DNA from: Gammaproteobacteria bacterium
Lineage (GTDB): Bacteria > Pseudomonadota > Gammaproteobacteria > Xanthomonadales > Wenzhouxiangellaceae
Length of the DNA: 64,000 nucleotides
Assembly (NCBI GenBank): GCA_021772985.1
Contig: JAJFKX010000019.1
Location: 1 to 64,000, forward strand
Direction of reading: 5' to 3'
Positions within the stretch are counted from its first letter, which is position 1. Each line of letters opens with the position of its first letter. Of this stretch, positions 8,217 to 18,083 are shown piece after piece. A program made the position numbers and the translations under genes. The notes under the pieces were generated by a model. It was given only the letters and a program-made list of their open reading frames with translations, searched no databases and had not been told where the DNA came from.

Positions 8217-8864
8217 ATGCGCGTTTCACTGAATCAGCTGTGGCAACAAAACCGTTTTTTCCTCCTGTTTATACTTTTGATGTTTGCCTTTCGCAGCGCA
8301 ATTGCCGATTGGAACGATGTCCCGACAGGCTCTATGAAGCCCACCATACTTGAAGGTGATCGCATTTTTGTCAACAAGATGGCGTACGACTTGCGTATTC
8401 CTTTCACCCACGTCTCACTGTTCAAAACGGCGGACCCCGTGCGTGGCGACATCATCGTATTTGATTCCGAAAAAGCCGGGAAAAGGCTGGTCAAGCGTGT
8501 CGTCGGCGTACCCGGCGACTTGGTCAGCATGCGCAATAATGTCTTGACCATCAATGGCAACCAGCTCCGTTATCAAAACCTGGATGGCTCGCATACTGAT
8601 CACATCGAAGACCTGCCTGGTCTCAGCCACGCCATCCGCACCAACCCCGGACGACACAATCCGATGGCCAGCTTTGCAACGGTAGAAGTACCTGATGATC
8701 ATTATCTGGCAATGGGCGATAATCGCGACAACAGTGCCGATTCACGCGTTATCGGATTTGTACCCCGCCAGGAAATTGTCGGGCGGACGCGCAGTGTGGT
8801 GCTGTCTTTCAATCACGATAATTACTATATCCCTCGTGCTGACAGGTTTTTTGACCCGCTGTAA
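8217..8864 (+). CDS. lepB: Signal peptidase I, first copy
   Basis: A membrane serine protease that removes signal peptides from exported proteins. From the ATG at 8217 it has 215 residues. One membrane segment lies at about 14-30. The catalytic serine is in PTGSMKPT (about Ser39) and the general-base lysine in KRLVKRVVG (about Lys93). The GDNRDNSADSR box lies near residues 167-177. It is shorter than E. coli LepB and lacks a second N-terminal membrane helix, like many compact family members. An in-frame GTG at 8181 would add 12 residues and has no better ribosome site. A second copy lies at 21757-22437. Confidence 0.92.
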   Translation: MRVSLNQLWQQNRFFLLFILLMFAFRSAIADWNDVPTGSMKPTILEGDRIFVNKMAYDLRIPFTHVSLFKTADPVRGDIIVFDSEKAGKRLVKRVVGVPGDLVSMRNNVLTINGNQLRYQNLDGSHTDHIEDLPGLSHAIRTNPGRHNPMASFATVEVPDDHYLAMGDNRDNSADSRVIGFVPRQEIVGRTRSVVLSFNHDNYYIPRADRFFDPL

Positions 8865-8992
8865 TATCTATTCAAGCCGATGTCGACTCCGGTTTTATGC
8901 CCTTAAAGAAGCAATCAGCCTCAAAACTGGGATATGCCGGGCACTGTAACTTTGTATTTCTGCTAGCCTGATACACAGTAGTGTCACTCCGA

Positions 8993-10048
8993 CTATTCTT
9001 TAAGGCTAAGATCCTGGTGCGCCAGCAACTCTCGCACCACGCAGGTTGCGTAACCGCCGGCGCTCAATTCAAAACTCAAGCTTAAATCATCACCTGACCA
9101 TTGGTGGGTCAATTGCCTGACCGGCAGTCGAATGGCTCTGCGAGCATGCTGTAACCGATGTTTGTGCATGCCGGCCAATAATTCCGGATACTGCAATCCA
9201 ACTCTGCGTTCCAACTCTGCAGCCAACCCACTGCTTTGCAATTCATCATCCCCCCAAAGCGCAGCAGTGATATGTACATCCTGCTCCTCCAACCTGCGTT
9301 GCAGCTCCACTGCGGATTTTTCAGTCTGATCATCCCTGAACCATGAGTGGCTGCCATCCAGCTGAAATATATCGCCGGGCAATGGCGTTAACCAGTTACC
9401 CTGTCGGATGCGTGTTGCCAGTATTTGATTAAAAATCCAACTTCTGGCAGTGGATATCAGCAGGCTTTTCAGGTTTCTGCTTTTCGGCCTGAATTGTCCT
9501 GCAAACCAATCTGCGGCGGATTGCACATTTCCCATACCATGGCCAAAGCGCTGTGCACCAAAATAATTGGGCACGCCATGCGTTTTGATATTAATAACAT
9601 TCTGTTCAAGCTGTGGCCTATCACCCTCAATATTGCGAATAGTCAATTTGAACTGATTTCCTTTCAAGCCACCTGTTCTTAGTTTTTTATGATGCCGATG
9701 GTTTTTTAGAATAAGCACTTCCGGGGGTAATTGTTCCTGGATTGCCTGTCTATCATCAACAACCGGCAGTTGAACACTAAACCATTGAGAGGTGAGTGCA
9801 TGCCGGTCCTTTAACCCGGCATAACCGACCTGCCTTGGTGATACTCCGCAGGCTCGGGCCAATTGTTTGGCCACCCAATCGGTATTGCTATTAATTTTTT
9901 GTACAAATAGCCATAAGTGCTCACCGTCTCCGCTGAAATCGGTTTTGATAATCTCGACTACCTGAAAGTCATCAGCGATGCTGCGCATAGCGCCTTTGGT
10001 GCTAATTGCATTCACGCCTGGGAATAATAGATCGAAGTTATCTGACAT
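8993..10048 (-). CDS. truD: tRNA pseudouridine(13) synthase TruD
   Basis: Converts uridine 13 of tRNA-Glu to pseudouridine. The protein has 351 residues, the usual length. The catalytic aspartate is in GYAGLKDRHALTSQ (about Asp81). Other family blocks are DFQVVEI near the N-terminus, NYFGAQRFGHGMGN, and the TRUD insertion domain in the C-terminal half. It stands alone here, without the surE/ispF neighbours seen in Enterobacteria. The ATG at 10048 gives a normal N-terminus. Confidence 0.95.
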   Translation of the reverse strand: MSDNFDLLFPGVNAISTKGAMRSIADDFQVVEIIKTDFSGDGEHLWLFVQKINSNTDWVAKQLARACGVSPRQVGYAGLKDRHALTSQWFSVQLPVVDDRQAIQEQLPPEVLILKNHRHHKKLRTGGLKGNQFKLTIRNIEGDRPQLEQNVINIKTHGVPNYFGAQRFGHGMGNVQSAADWFAGQFRPKSRNLKSLLISTARSWIFNQILATRIRQGNWLTPLPGDIFQLDGSHSWFRDDQTEKSAVELQRRLEEQDVHITAALWGDDELQSSGLAAELERRVGLQYPELLAGMHKHRLQHARRAIRLPVRQLTHQWSGDDLSLSFELSAGGYATCVVRELLAHQDLSLKE

Positions 10049-10158
10049 GTTGTTATTGTAACCATTGATGGTTTAAGCGATAACGGACCGACATTGCCAT
10101 ATAACTGAAATTGTTGCATATTGAGCTTCAATCAGATCGGCTATCAAACTGACCCTCA

Positions 10159-10665
10159 ATGATTCTGGAATTCTTAGAAGCTTTATTGAAAACGGCGTTG
10201 CCGGTGGCGGTCGTTACCTTTGCGATGGTTTATTGGGCCTTATTGAACGGTTATCTGACCGAATCAGACGGGCATGATGAACTTAAGAAACAACTGGACA
10301 ATATGCGCAAGAATAAGGACCCGGACAGGCAACAGGGTGGTTTCCTGCACCGCAAATGGGTCAAGTTTGGTGGCGGTTTTTATGGTGTGATTGCGCTGAT
10401 TACCTACGCCGTAGTGGAATTGGATGAAATTGGAGATTTTTTCAACAACTTCGAAAGTTTTCGACATTTTCTAGATACCATCAGCTTTAATATGTTGATA
10501 GGTTTTTTTATCAATTCCATTATGAATTTTGTAACCGCCATCAGTTGGCCGGCTTACTGGCTCGATGCCATCGACAGTCGTCACATCTGGGTATGGTTTG
10601 TTGCTGCCTATCTGGGCTATCTGGCTGGTAGCCGGGTTGCTGGCATGGCCGTCACCAATGAATAA
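10159..10665 (+). CDS. Hypothetical membrane protein, 168 residues
   Basis: No family recognised. Hydrophobic segments lie at about 10-30, 73-88 (FYGVIALITYAVV), 106-130 and 145-160. Between the first two is a charged, probably cytosolic loop (KKQLDNMRKNKDPDRQQ). It ends 31 bases before the next secreted-protein gene, so the two may be co-transcribed. The reading frame is clean and uses ordinary codons, which supports a real gene. No ribosome site stands out before the ATG. Confidence 0.6.
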   Translation: MILEFLEALLKTALPVAVVTFAMVYWALLNGYLTESDGHDELKKQLDNMRKNKDPDRQQGGFLHRKWVKFGGGFYGVIALITYAVVELDEIGDFFNNFESFRHFLDTISFNMLIGFFINSIMNFVTAISWPAYWLDAIDSRHIWVWFVAAYLGYLAGSRVAGMAVTNE

Positions 10666-10696
10666 TACCCGCTGCCACCTCACTGGATATAGACTA

Positions 10697-11233
10697 ATGA
10701 AAGCACTGTGTTATGTTCTTTTGCTGTGCTCAACAGCACTGGCAATCGCCGCTGAACCCCATTCAAGCAGCCAGCATGCTTTCTTTAACAAGCTGGCTGA
10801 TATGTGCGGGACAAGCTATCAAGGTTATTCCAGCTTCCCTGATGATCCTGAACATGACTTCCACGGAAAATTGCTGGTGGCACATATCGATTCATGCTCA
10901 GAAAATGAGATTCGTATTCCATTCAGTGTCGCAGAGGATAAATCCCGCACCTGGGTCATCAGGTTAGATGCTACCGGATTATCCCTGAAACACGATCACA
11001 GGCATGCGGATGGCAGCCCCGATGATGTGACCAATTATGGCGGCACTGCTGCCTCAGGCTCTGCATTCTCGCAATCATTTCCTGCTGATGGGTTCACCGC
11101 CGAATTGATTCCCGCCGCCAGCACCAATGTCTGGACTATCAGTCTGGATATAGATGCCGGCTCACTGACTTATTACCTGGAAAGAAATAAAAATCCAAGA
11201 TTCAAAGCGACATTGCTGCAATTGGCCAGGTAA
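10697..11233 (+). CDS. Hypothetical secreted protein, 178 residues
   Basis: I start it at the ATG at 10697 because it opens a clear signal peptide (MKALCYVLLLCSTALAIAAE), rather than at earlier in-frame starts that overlap the membrane protein gene. The mature part has two cysteines (in MCGTSYQG and DSCSENE) that could form a disulfide in the periplasm. The C-terminus is the strand-rich stretch LTYYLERNKNPRFKATL. I recognise no family. A decayed copy of its C-terminal third sits downstream of ppc at 14174-14318, so it belongs to a gene family that was once duplicated here. Confidence 0.7.
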   Translation: MKALCYVLLLCSTALAIAAEPHSSSQHAFFNKLADMCGTSYQGYSSFPDDPEHDFHGKLLVAHIDSCSENEIRIPFSVAEDKSRTWVIRLDATGLSLKHDHRHADGSPDDVTNYGGTAASGSAFSQSFPADGFTAELIPAASTNVWTISLDIDAGSLTYYLERNKNPRFKATLLQLAR

Positions 11234-11338
11234 TTCAGCACCACGCTATAGGCTTAGCCACTGATTCGATTAGTTACCTGAATCGCCAGATGCCGTTATC
11301 GGCGTTCATCACCAGTTCCTGGCTACAGTTATAATGCC

Positions 11339-13987
11339 ATGATGCTGACCGACCCACATGCACCGCTGCGCCATGATGTCCGCCTGCTGGGCGACATTCT
11401 CGGTGAAACCCTGCGCGAGCATGCCGGCGAAGATGTTTTCGCAAGTGTAGAGCGCATCCGCACAGCAGCCAAACAAGCACGTCAAACGGGTGACTGGCAA
11501 GCGTTGCTGCAGCTCATGCAGTCGCTCAACGATACCCAGCTGGTTCCGGTAGCACGGGCATTTAATCATTTTTTGAATTATGCCAACATTGCCGAGCAGC
11601 ATCACCGGGTGCGGCGGCGGCGGGCTTATCAGTGCTTACCGCAACCAAGCATTGAAAAAGGCTCGTTGGATGAACTGCTACCGCGCCTGTTAAAGCAAGG
11701 CATTTCTACTAATACCATTATCGATACGCTATCCAGCATGCGTGTTGAACTGGTTCTAACCGCACATCCGACCGAGGTCACGCGCCGTACTTTACGCCAC
11801 AAGCATAGCGAAATCGCGGAAGTGCTGTCGGCACTGGATAATTCTGGATTGACTCCGTCCGAGCGTCAAAAACAGCTACAAAAATTACGCAGCCGGATTG
11901 TTTCCGCCTGGCATACTGACGAAATCCGTCGCCAGCGGCCAACGCCGGTTGATGAAGCCAAATGGGGGTTCGCTGCGATTGAACGCACACTATGGGACGC
12001 ACTCCCTGCTTACCTGCGTGAACTGGACCATGCACTGCAAACACATACCGGCCAGCGGTTGCCGTTAACCGCCGCGCCGCTCCGGTTTGCTTCATGGATG
12101 GGAGGTGACCGGGATGGCAATCCAAACGTTACCGCCAAGCTCACCACCGAGGTGTTATTGCTGGCCCGCTGGCAGGCCGCTGATCTGATCTGGCAGGATA
12201 TTGATGCATTGCGCAATGACCTGTCAATGCATACCGCCAGCGCTGAATTACGCAAGCAAGTGGGTGATCACCCGGAACCCTACCGGGAGTTGCTGCGGGG
12301 CGTTCGCCGCCGGCTTGCCGATACGCGCCACTGGCTTGAACAACAACTATCTGATCAGCAAACAACCGAGCTGGAATCGGTTTACCGCCAGGATCAGGAG
12401 CTGCTGGAACCACTGCTGCTGATTGACCGTTCGTTACGCAGCTGTGGTATGCCGGTAATCGCCGATGGCAAACTGCTCGATTGCATTCGGCGTGTCACTG
12501 CTTTTGGATTGCATCTGTTACGTTTGGATATCCGCCAGGAAGCTGAACGGCATACTGAGGCTATCGATGCAATCACCCAATCCCTGGGACTTGGTCACTA
12601 CCAGGACTGGTCTGAGACAGAAAAACAGCACTTTTTGCTGAGCGAACTGGACAATCCGCAGCCATTGATCCCCCGCGAACTATGCTGCACCGCCGAAGTT
12701 CGTGAAGTGCTGGATACCTTTCAGATGCTTGCCGTGCAACCCGAATGCGGGTTAGGTGCCTACGTTATCTCGATGGCCGCGCAACCTTCAGATGTGCTGG
12801 CTGTGCGGTTACTGCAAAAAGCTTGTGGCTGTGCCACACCTCAACGCATCGTGCCGCTGTTCGAAACCCTTGACGACCTGAACCATGCGGCCGCCGCCAT
12901 CGACGCTCTGCTGCAGATTCCCTGGTACCGGAGCGACATCAAAAACCATCAGGAAGTTATGATCGGTTATTCGGATTCAAGCAAAGATGCCGGCTTTCTG
13001 ACGGCTGCCTGGGCGCAATATCAGACCCAGGAAGCATTGACCCAAGTCTGCCATCAGCATGGCGTAAAGCTGACGCTATTTCACGGCCGTGGCGGTACGG
13101 TTAGCCGCGGTGGTGGCCCGGCCCACGCCGCCTTGCTATCACAACCTCCGGGCAGCGTGGCCGGCAGTGTGAGGGTCACTGAGCAAGGCGAAATGATCGA
13201 CTTTAAATTCGGTTTGGCGGGTATCGCACAGCGCAATCTGGAGCTATATACCACGGCCACCCTGGAAGCCACCCTGGCGCCTCAGGCGAGGCCCAAGCCC
13301 GCTTGGCGGAAATGCCTGACAGCTCTGAGCAAACAAGCAGTTAACGACTACCACGCAGTGGTCAGAAAAGACCCGCATTTTGTGGACTATTTTCGGCAGG
13401 CCACACCCTCTGATGAACTAAGCCGTCTGGCCCTGGGCAGCCGCCCCGCCAAACGCAAAGCCACTGGTGGCATCGAGAGTTTGCGCGCCATCCCCTGGGT
13501 ATTTGCCTGGACGCAGATTCGGTTGCTGCTAACCGCCTGGCTGGGCACCTCCAGTGCACTTAAAAACGCGAAACACAACGGTCAACAGGCATTACTCAAA
13601 GAAATGCTTAACCAGTGGAGCTTTTTTCGCATGCTGATCGATATGCAGGAAATGGTGCTGGCCAAAGCTGACCCCGCAATTGCGCATTATTATGAATGGC
13701 GGTTGGTGGATGACAGTGCGATGCAAGCCTTGGGGCAACGTTTGCGTGATCAGTTGCTGGCAGCGATCGACACTATCGAAAGTCTGACCGGTCATCCGTT
13801 ACTGACCGAAATCCCGGTACTGAGACGCTCGATTGACGTACGCAACCCTTACATTGATCCATTGCATATCATCCAAGTGGAGGTCCTGCGCCGCCTGCGT
13901 ACTCAGGATGAGGAAGATTCAGAGCTGGAGCACGCCTTGCAGATTGCCATTACCGGGATTGCCGCCGGGTTGCGCAATACGGGATAA
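11339..13987 (+). CDS. ppc: Phosphoenolpyruvate carboxylase
   Basis: Carboxylates PEP with bicarbonate to oxaloacetate, refilling the TCA cycle. The protein has 882 residues, matching the bacterial enzyme length. The catalytic histidine is in LVLTAHPTEVTRR (about His141). The GYSDSSKDAGF signature lies near residues 540-550, and the glycine-rich FHGRGGTVSRGGGP loop near 580-594. The protein ends in the family-typical GLRNTG. The gene is flanked upstream by a small secreted-protein gene and downstream by a broken copy of that gene. Confidence 0.97.
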   Translation: MMLTDPHAPLRHDVRLLGDILGETLREHAGEDVFASVERIRTAAKQARQTGDWQALLQLMQSLNDTQLVPVARAFNHFLNYANIAEQHHRVRRRRAYQCLPQPSIEKGSLDELLPRLLKQGISTNTIIDTLSSMRVELVLTAHPTEVTRRTLRHKHSEIAEVLSALDNSGLTPSERQKQLQKLRSRIVSAWHTDEIRRQRPTPVDEAKWGFAAIERTLWDALPAYLRELDHALQTHTGQRLPLTAAPLRFASWMGGDRDGNPNVTAKLTTEVLLLARWQAADLIWQDIDALRNDLSMHTASAELRKQVGDHPEPYRELLRGVRRRLADTRHWLEQQLSDQQTTELESVYRQDQELLEPLLLIDRSLRSCGMPVIADGKLLDCIRRVTAFGLHLLRLDIRQEAERHTEAIDAITQSLGLGHYQDWSETEKQHFLLSELDNPQPLIPRELCCTAEVREVLDTFQMLAVQPECGLGAYVISMAAQPSDVLAVRLLQKACGCATPQRIVPLFETLDDLNHAAAAIDALLQIPWYRSDIKNHQEVMIGYSDSSKDAGFLTAAWAQYQTQEALTQVCHQHGVKLTLFHGRGGTVSRGGGPAHAALLSQPPGSVAGSVRVTEQGEMIDFKFGLAGIAQRNLELYTTATLEATLAPQARPKPAWRKCLTALSKQAVNDYHAVVRKDPHFVDYFRQATPSDELSRLALGSRPAKRKATGGIESLRAIPWVFAWTQIRLLLTAWLGTSSALKNAKHNGQQALLKEMLNQWSFFRMLIDMQEMVLAKADPAIAHYYEWRLVDDSAMQALGQRLRDQLLAAIDTIESLTGHPLLTEIPVLRRSIDVRNPYIDPLHIIQVEVLRRLRTQDEEDSELEHALQIAITGIAAGLRNTG

Positions 13988-14173
13988 ATTTAGCCGCCGT
14001 GTTCTCGGCCGGGATGGATTTCCCGCTTAACTCGGTTGGAATTATTCATATCAGCTCAATGCTTTCCATGGATGATATTAGCTGGGATTACGCGGCGTTC
14101 CATCCCAGCTAATTCCGGCAAACATTGCTAATAACGTACAAGGCTTTTCGAAACGGTGTTTGTTGAATATAAA

Positions 14174-14318
14174 CAATCATTCCCTGCAGACGAGCACACC
14201 ACAGCACTAATTCCTGCCTGCTGCTAATGTTTGGATTATTACTATCGGTGAAGACGGTCAATCGCTGACCTATTATCTTGAAAGAAACAATCAGCCCCGA
14301 TTCAAGGCCAGCCTGTAA
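14174..14318 (+). pseudogene. Decayed C-terminal copy of the 10697-11233 secreted protein
   Basis: Translated from 14174 it reads QSFPADEHTTALIPA. After one extra base near 14219 it continues AANVWIITIGEDGQSLTYYL and ERNNQPRFKASL to a stop at 14316-14318. The gene at 10697-11233 has QSFPADGFTAELIPAASTNV, then SLTYYLERNKNPRFKATL, in the same order. The frameshift and the lack of any start or N-terminal part mark it as a remnant. Weak coding traces may extend back to about 14135. It shows a past duplication around ppc. Confidence 0.75.
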
Positions 14319-14329
14319 AAGGTAAACAA

Positions 14330-14560
14330 TTAATCCGGTTTTTCAACCAAGCTGATAACGCTGACTACCTGACCTGCATAGGCAATTGTTTTACCGGCCG
14401 TTATTTTGCATCGTTTGCGCGTTTCGACCTGATCGTCCACTTTAACTTCACCATTGGCAATAGCCTGTTTTGCCATACCGCCGCTGTCACACCAACCCTG
14501 CAATTTCAATAAATTATGCAGTGCTACCCAATCGTGACCTTCCAAATCGAAAGTTTCCAT
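14330..14560 (-). CDS. S4-domain RNA-binding protein, YbcJ-like
   Basis: 76 residues that are nearly all one S4 RNA-binding fold: LHNLLKLQGWCDSGGMAKQAI, then NGEVKVDDQVETRKRCKI. The G-x-A-K...G-x-V-x-V-N/D-x-x-x-E-x-R pattern is that of the YbcJ family, small proteins thought to bind structured RNA or ribosomes. Its ATG directly abuts the stop codon of the DUF4197 lipoprotein gene, so the two are very likely translated from one transcript. The family call is good; the RNA target is unknown. Confidence 0.85.
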   Translation of the reverse strand: METFDLEGHDWVALHNLLKLQGWCDSGGMAKQAIANGEVKVDDQVETRKRCKITAGKTIAYAGQVVSVISLVEKPD

Positions 14561-15289
14561 TTAATCGCTGCCAAAAACTCTACGCAGTAATGCGGTAGTC
14601 CGCTTGACAGGGTCCTGGCGGATAGCGGTTTCTTCTTTGGCGAGATAATAAAAAATGCCATCCATACTTCTTTCAACAACATAGCTGGTCAGATCTGCAG
14701 ATACATCCGGCACAAACGGCAACGTTTGATATTCAGAAACTGCGGCGTCATAGGCCTGCAAAGCACCAACTTCACTCAGACTTGATTCAATCACCGGCCG
14801 CATCAGCTCGCTGAGCCGATCACTGGTTCTGGACCTGAAATATTGTGTGGCCGCATTATCGGGACCAATCAGTATCTGCTTAGCATCGTCCAGTGTCATG
14901 CCGCTGATGGTATCGATAAACAGCGCTTTTGCTTCCGGGGCGGCAGCTTCGGCTGCCCGGTTCAGACCAGTTTCAAGATTATCGGTCAATTGACTGAAAC
15001 CCAACCTGGACAATGCGCTGTCCAGCCGTTGCAATGACCTGGGCAAAGGAATGTGGATATTGGGATCCAAATTAAATCCATCGACAGCGCCCAGTTGAGT
15101 CATCACCCGTTGCGTGCCAATGCTTAAAGCTTCCCGTAAACCGCTACGAATTTCCCGCCCACTCAACTCTTCACTGGTATTTTCATTGCGGATGCTGTCT
15201 TTTAATGCATCAAGCACAGACTGCCCAGACGATTGCGTAGAGCATGCCGACAACAACAGCACAAACAAAATCGAGGCTGATGTTTTCAT
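14561..15289 (-). CDS. DUF4197 lipoprotein
   Basis: From the ATG at 15289, which has an AGGGAG ribosome site five bases upstream, the protein has 242 residues. The N-terminus (MKTSASILFVLLLSACSTQ) is a lipoprotein signal with a LSAC lipobox, so it should be lipidated and held in a membrane facing the periplasm. The body matches DUF4197: repeated helices such as GLREALSIGTQRV, MTLDDAKQILIGPDNAATQY, and the C-terminal SMDGIFYYLAKEETAIRQDP. Function unknown. An earlier in-frame start at 15406 would bury the signal and is unlikely. Confidence 0.88.
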   Translation of the reverse strand: MKTSASILFVLLLSACSTQSSGQSVLDALKDSIRNENTSEELSGREIRSGLREALSIGTQRVMTQLGAVDGFNLDPNIHIPLPRSLQRLDSALSRLGFSQLTDNLETGLNRAAEAAAPEAKALFIDTISGMTLDDAKQILIGPDNAATQYFRSRTSDRLSELMRPVIESSLSEVGALQAYDAAVSEYQTLPFVPDVSADLTSYVVERSMDGIFYYLAKEETAIRQDPVKRTTALLRRVFGSD

Positions 15290-15411
15290 AACTGCTCCCT
15301 GAGTTTCTTGAAGTCGCATCATAACGCTTTTGTGCATCACCATTGTGCATTTGCAGTCACAACTTGTGGCCACCACCAGATGATCTTCAACTGTGCAACC
15401 AAGCACAGTCC

Positions 15412-16461
15412 TCAGCTATTGAAATTTCCTGTCCAGTCACAGACAACCTTGCCACACTGACCGGAAGCCATCAGCTCGAAGCCATGTTCAAATTCATCGA
15501 TAGGAATATGGTGGGTCAGCGTATTTTGCAACGGGAAGCCGCTGAGTACCATCTGGGTCATTTTGTACCAGGTTTCATACATCCGCCGGCCATAAATACC
15601 ATGCAATTGCAGCCCCTTGAATATCACCTGATCCCAATCAACCCCGCTACCGTTAGGCATTAAGCCAAGCATGGCAATGCGCCCACCGTGGAACATCGAA
15701 TGCAGCATGTCGTTGAAGGCTTGGGCATTACCGGACATTTCCAGGCCAATATCAAAGCCATCGATACCCAGACCTTCCACTGCAGAGGCAATCGTTTCAT
15801 GCTTAACATTGATGGTATGGCTGGCACCCATATTACGCGCCAGTTGCAATCGGTAGTCATTCACATCGCTGATCACAACATGTCGGGCTCCGACATGGCG
15901 ACAGATACCGGCGGCGATAATGCCGATTGGGCCGGCGCCGGTAATCAAAACGTCTTCGCCGATCAGGTCAAACTGCAGGGCGCAATGCGCCGCATTTCCA
16001 AACGGATCAAAAAATGCAGCCAGTTCAGGGGCAATTGCATCCGGTATCCGCCACAGATTGGTTGCCGGAACAGCCACGTACTCGGCAAATGCACCATCAC
16101 GATTAACCCCAATACCGATGGTGTTAGGGCATAAATGCTGTTTACCCGCCTTGCAGTTGCGACACACACCACACACCACATGCCCTTCAGCAGAAACACG
16201 CTCACCTACATCATAGCCTTCAACAGCAGCGCCCAACTTGCTGATCAGGCCGACAAATTCATGACCGATTACCAGTGGCGGCTTGATCGTCCGTTGTGAC
16301 CACTCATCCCATTTATAGATGTGCAGATCAGTACCGCAAATCGCTGTTTTCTCAACCTTTACCAGCACTTCATTCGGGCCTGGTTCAGGCACCTGCACTG
16401 CCTGCATGACTATGCCTGCAGCAGCTCGATCTTTGACCAACGCTCGCATGGTTGTGGGCAT
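15412..16461 (-). CDS. tdh: L-threonine 3-dehydrogenase
   Basis: A zinc-dependent NAD enzyme that oxidises threonine to 2-amino-3-ketobutyrate, the substrate of Kbl. It has 349 residues from the ATG at 16461. Catalytic zinc ligands are in [12 protein letters not shown] (about Cys42) and VIGHEFVG (about His67, Glu68). The structural zinc uses four cysteines in [15 protein letters not shown]. The nucleotide fold is marked by [10 protein letters not shown]. It matches E. coli Tdh closely across its length. Its partner kbl lies about 13 kb to the left in the same orientation rather than adjacent. Confidence 0.96.
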   Translation of the reverse strand: MPTTMRALVKDRAAAGIVMQAVQVPEPGPNEVLVKVEKTAICGTDLHIYKWDEWSQRTIKPPLVIGHEFVGLISKLGAAVEGYDVGERVSAEGHVVCGVCRNCKAGKQHLCPNTIGIGVNRDGAFAEYVAVPATNLWRIPDAIAPELAAFFDPFGNAAHCALQFDLIGEDVLITGAGPIGIIAAGICRHVGARHVVISDVNDYRLQLARNMGASHTINVKHETIASAVEGLGIDGFDIGLEMSGNAQAFNDMLHSMFHGGRIAMLGLMPNGSGVDWDQVIFKGLQLHGIYGRRMYETWYKMTQMVLSGFPLQNTLTHHIPIDEFEHGFELMASGQCGKVVCDWTGNFNS

Positions 16462-16694
16462 GATGACTCTCGGTTGTGTTAGCTGGGCTGCATTATATAT
16501 CCGCAATCAATTCAATTTATTACTTTCAGACAAACAGCCTAACTATCAAACTGCAACAATCGCTCTGGCTGCAATCCAAAGCTGCCATCCATCTCTGAAC
16601 TCATCTTTTATTTCATGCTCAGAAATCAGCATGCGCTCACATATTCATAGGTTATTGGTTACAATATGCGGTTACCTGATCTGCCAAAATAATT

Positions 16695-18053
16695 ATGAGC
16701 GGTAAGTTATTCATTAAAACACATGGCTGCCAAATGAATGAGTACGATTCGACCAAAATGGTCGACGTGCTGGCGGCGTCCCATGGTCTGGAGATAACAG
16801 CTGATGAACAGGAAGCAGATGTCATTTTGATCAACACCTGCTCTATACGTGAGAAAGCTCAGGAAAAAGTATTTTCTCAACTGGGGCAGTGGCGTAAACT
16901 CAAACAAAACAACCCCAATGTTGTTATTGGAGTGGGTGGTTGCGTTGCCAGTCAGGAAGGCGAAGGCATTATCAAGCGGGCACCGTTCGTGGATATGGTG
17001 TTTGGGCCACAAACACTGCACCGTTTGCCTACCATGCTGGATGCTGTGCGCAGCAACAAAAAACCATCCATCGACATCAGTTTCCCGGAAATTGAAAAAT
17101 TTGACTGTTTGCCACAGCCACGTGCAGAGGGACCAACGGCTTTTGTTTCAGTGATGGAAGGTTGCAGCAAATACTGTACTTTCTGCGTAGTGCCCTATAC
17201 CCGAGGCGAAGAAATTAGCCGACCGTTTGATGACGTCATTGCAGAAGTGGTGATGCTGGCCGAACAAGGTGTGCGCGAAATTAATTTACTGGGCCAGAAT
17301 GTTAATGCTTACCGCGGCCCATTGCATGAAGGCGGACATGCGGATCTGGCGCTGCTGATCCGTTATATTGCCCAGGTTGACGGTATCGACCGAATACGCT
17401 TTACCACTTCACATCCGGTTGAGTTCAGTGACAGTCTGATTGAAGCCTATGCGGATGTACCGCAATTGGCCAGCTATCTGCATTTGCCGGTGCAATCCGG
17501 TTCGGATCGCATTTTGACGGCGATGAAACGTGGCCATACGATTTTGGAATACAAGCAGAAAATTCGCCGCTTACGTGAAGTCCGGCCCGATCTGGCCCTG
17601 TCATCCGATTTTATCGTTGGCTTCCCCGGTGAAACCGATCGGGACCATGCAGATACCATAAAACTGATTCGTGAGCTGCGTTACGACCAGAGCTTTAGTT
17701 TCATTTACAGTCGTCGGCCGGGAACCCCCGCCAGCAACCTGCCTGATGAGGTAACCCTGGAAACCAAAAAAGCCCGGCTACAGGAATTGCAGGCAACCAT
17801 CAATGGCTTTGCTGCTGAATACAGCCAGGCAATGGTTGGCTCAACCCAGCAGGTCCTGATAGAAGGCCCCAGCAAGAAAGACCCCAACCAACTGGCTGGG
17901 CGCACCGGTAACAACCGGGTGGTTAATTTCGATGCCCCCGCCAGGTTAATCGGACAGTTTATTGATGTAGTAATCACCGAAGCGATGACCAATTCACTGC
18001 GTGGCAGAGTGATGACCAGCGAGTCTGTAAGCAGTGGTTCGCGCGCTGCCTGA
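16695..18053 (+). CDS. miaB: tRNA-2-methylthio-N6-dimethylallyladenosine synthase
   Basis: A radical-SAM methylthiotransferase that adds the 2-methylthio group to i6A37 in tRNA. It has 452 residues in the expected order. The N-terminal UPF0004 domain has three cluster cysteines (in [17 protein letters not shown] and VGGCVAS). The radical-SAM core has the CxxxCxxC motif in [17 protein letters not shown] near residue 156. A C-terminal TRAM domain completes it. It heads the conserved order miaB-phoH-ybeY-corC, which here continues into an Lnb-like gene instead of lnt. Confidence 0.97.
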   Translation: MSGKLFIKTHGCQMNEYDSTKMVDVLAASHGLEITADEQEADVILINTCSIREKAQEKVFSQLGQWRKLKQNNPNVVIGVGGCVASQEGEGIIKRAPFVDMVFGPQTLHRLPTMLDAVRSNKKPSIDISFPEIEKFDCLPQPRAEGPTAFVSVMEGCSKYCTFCVVPYTRGEEISRPFDDVIAEVVMLAEQGVREINLLGQNVNAYRGPLHEGGHADLALLIRYIAQVDGIDRIRFTTSHPVEFSDSLIEAYADVPQLASYLHLPVQSGSDRILTAMKRGHTILEYKQKIRRLREVRPDLALSSDFIVGFPGETDRDHADTIKLIRELRYDQSFSFIYSRRPGTPASNLPDEVTLETKKARLQELQATINGFAAEYSQAMVGSTQQVLIEGPSKKDPNQLAGRTGNNRVVNFDAPARLIGQFIDVVITEAMTNSLRGRVMTSESVSSGSRAA

Positions 18054-18083
18054 TAGCTGCTGATAACACCCGAGATAACAGTC

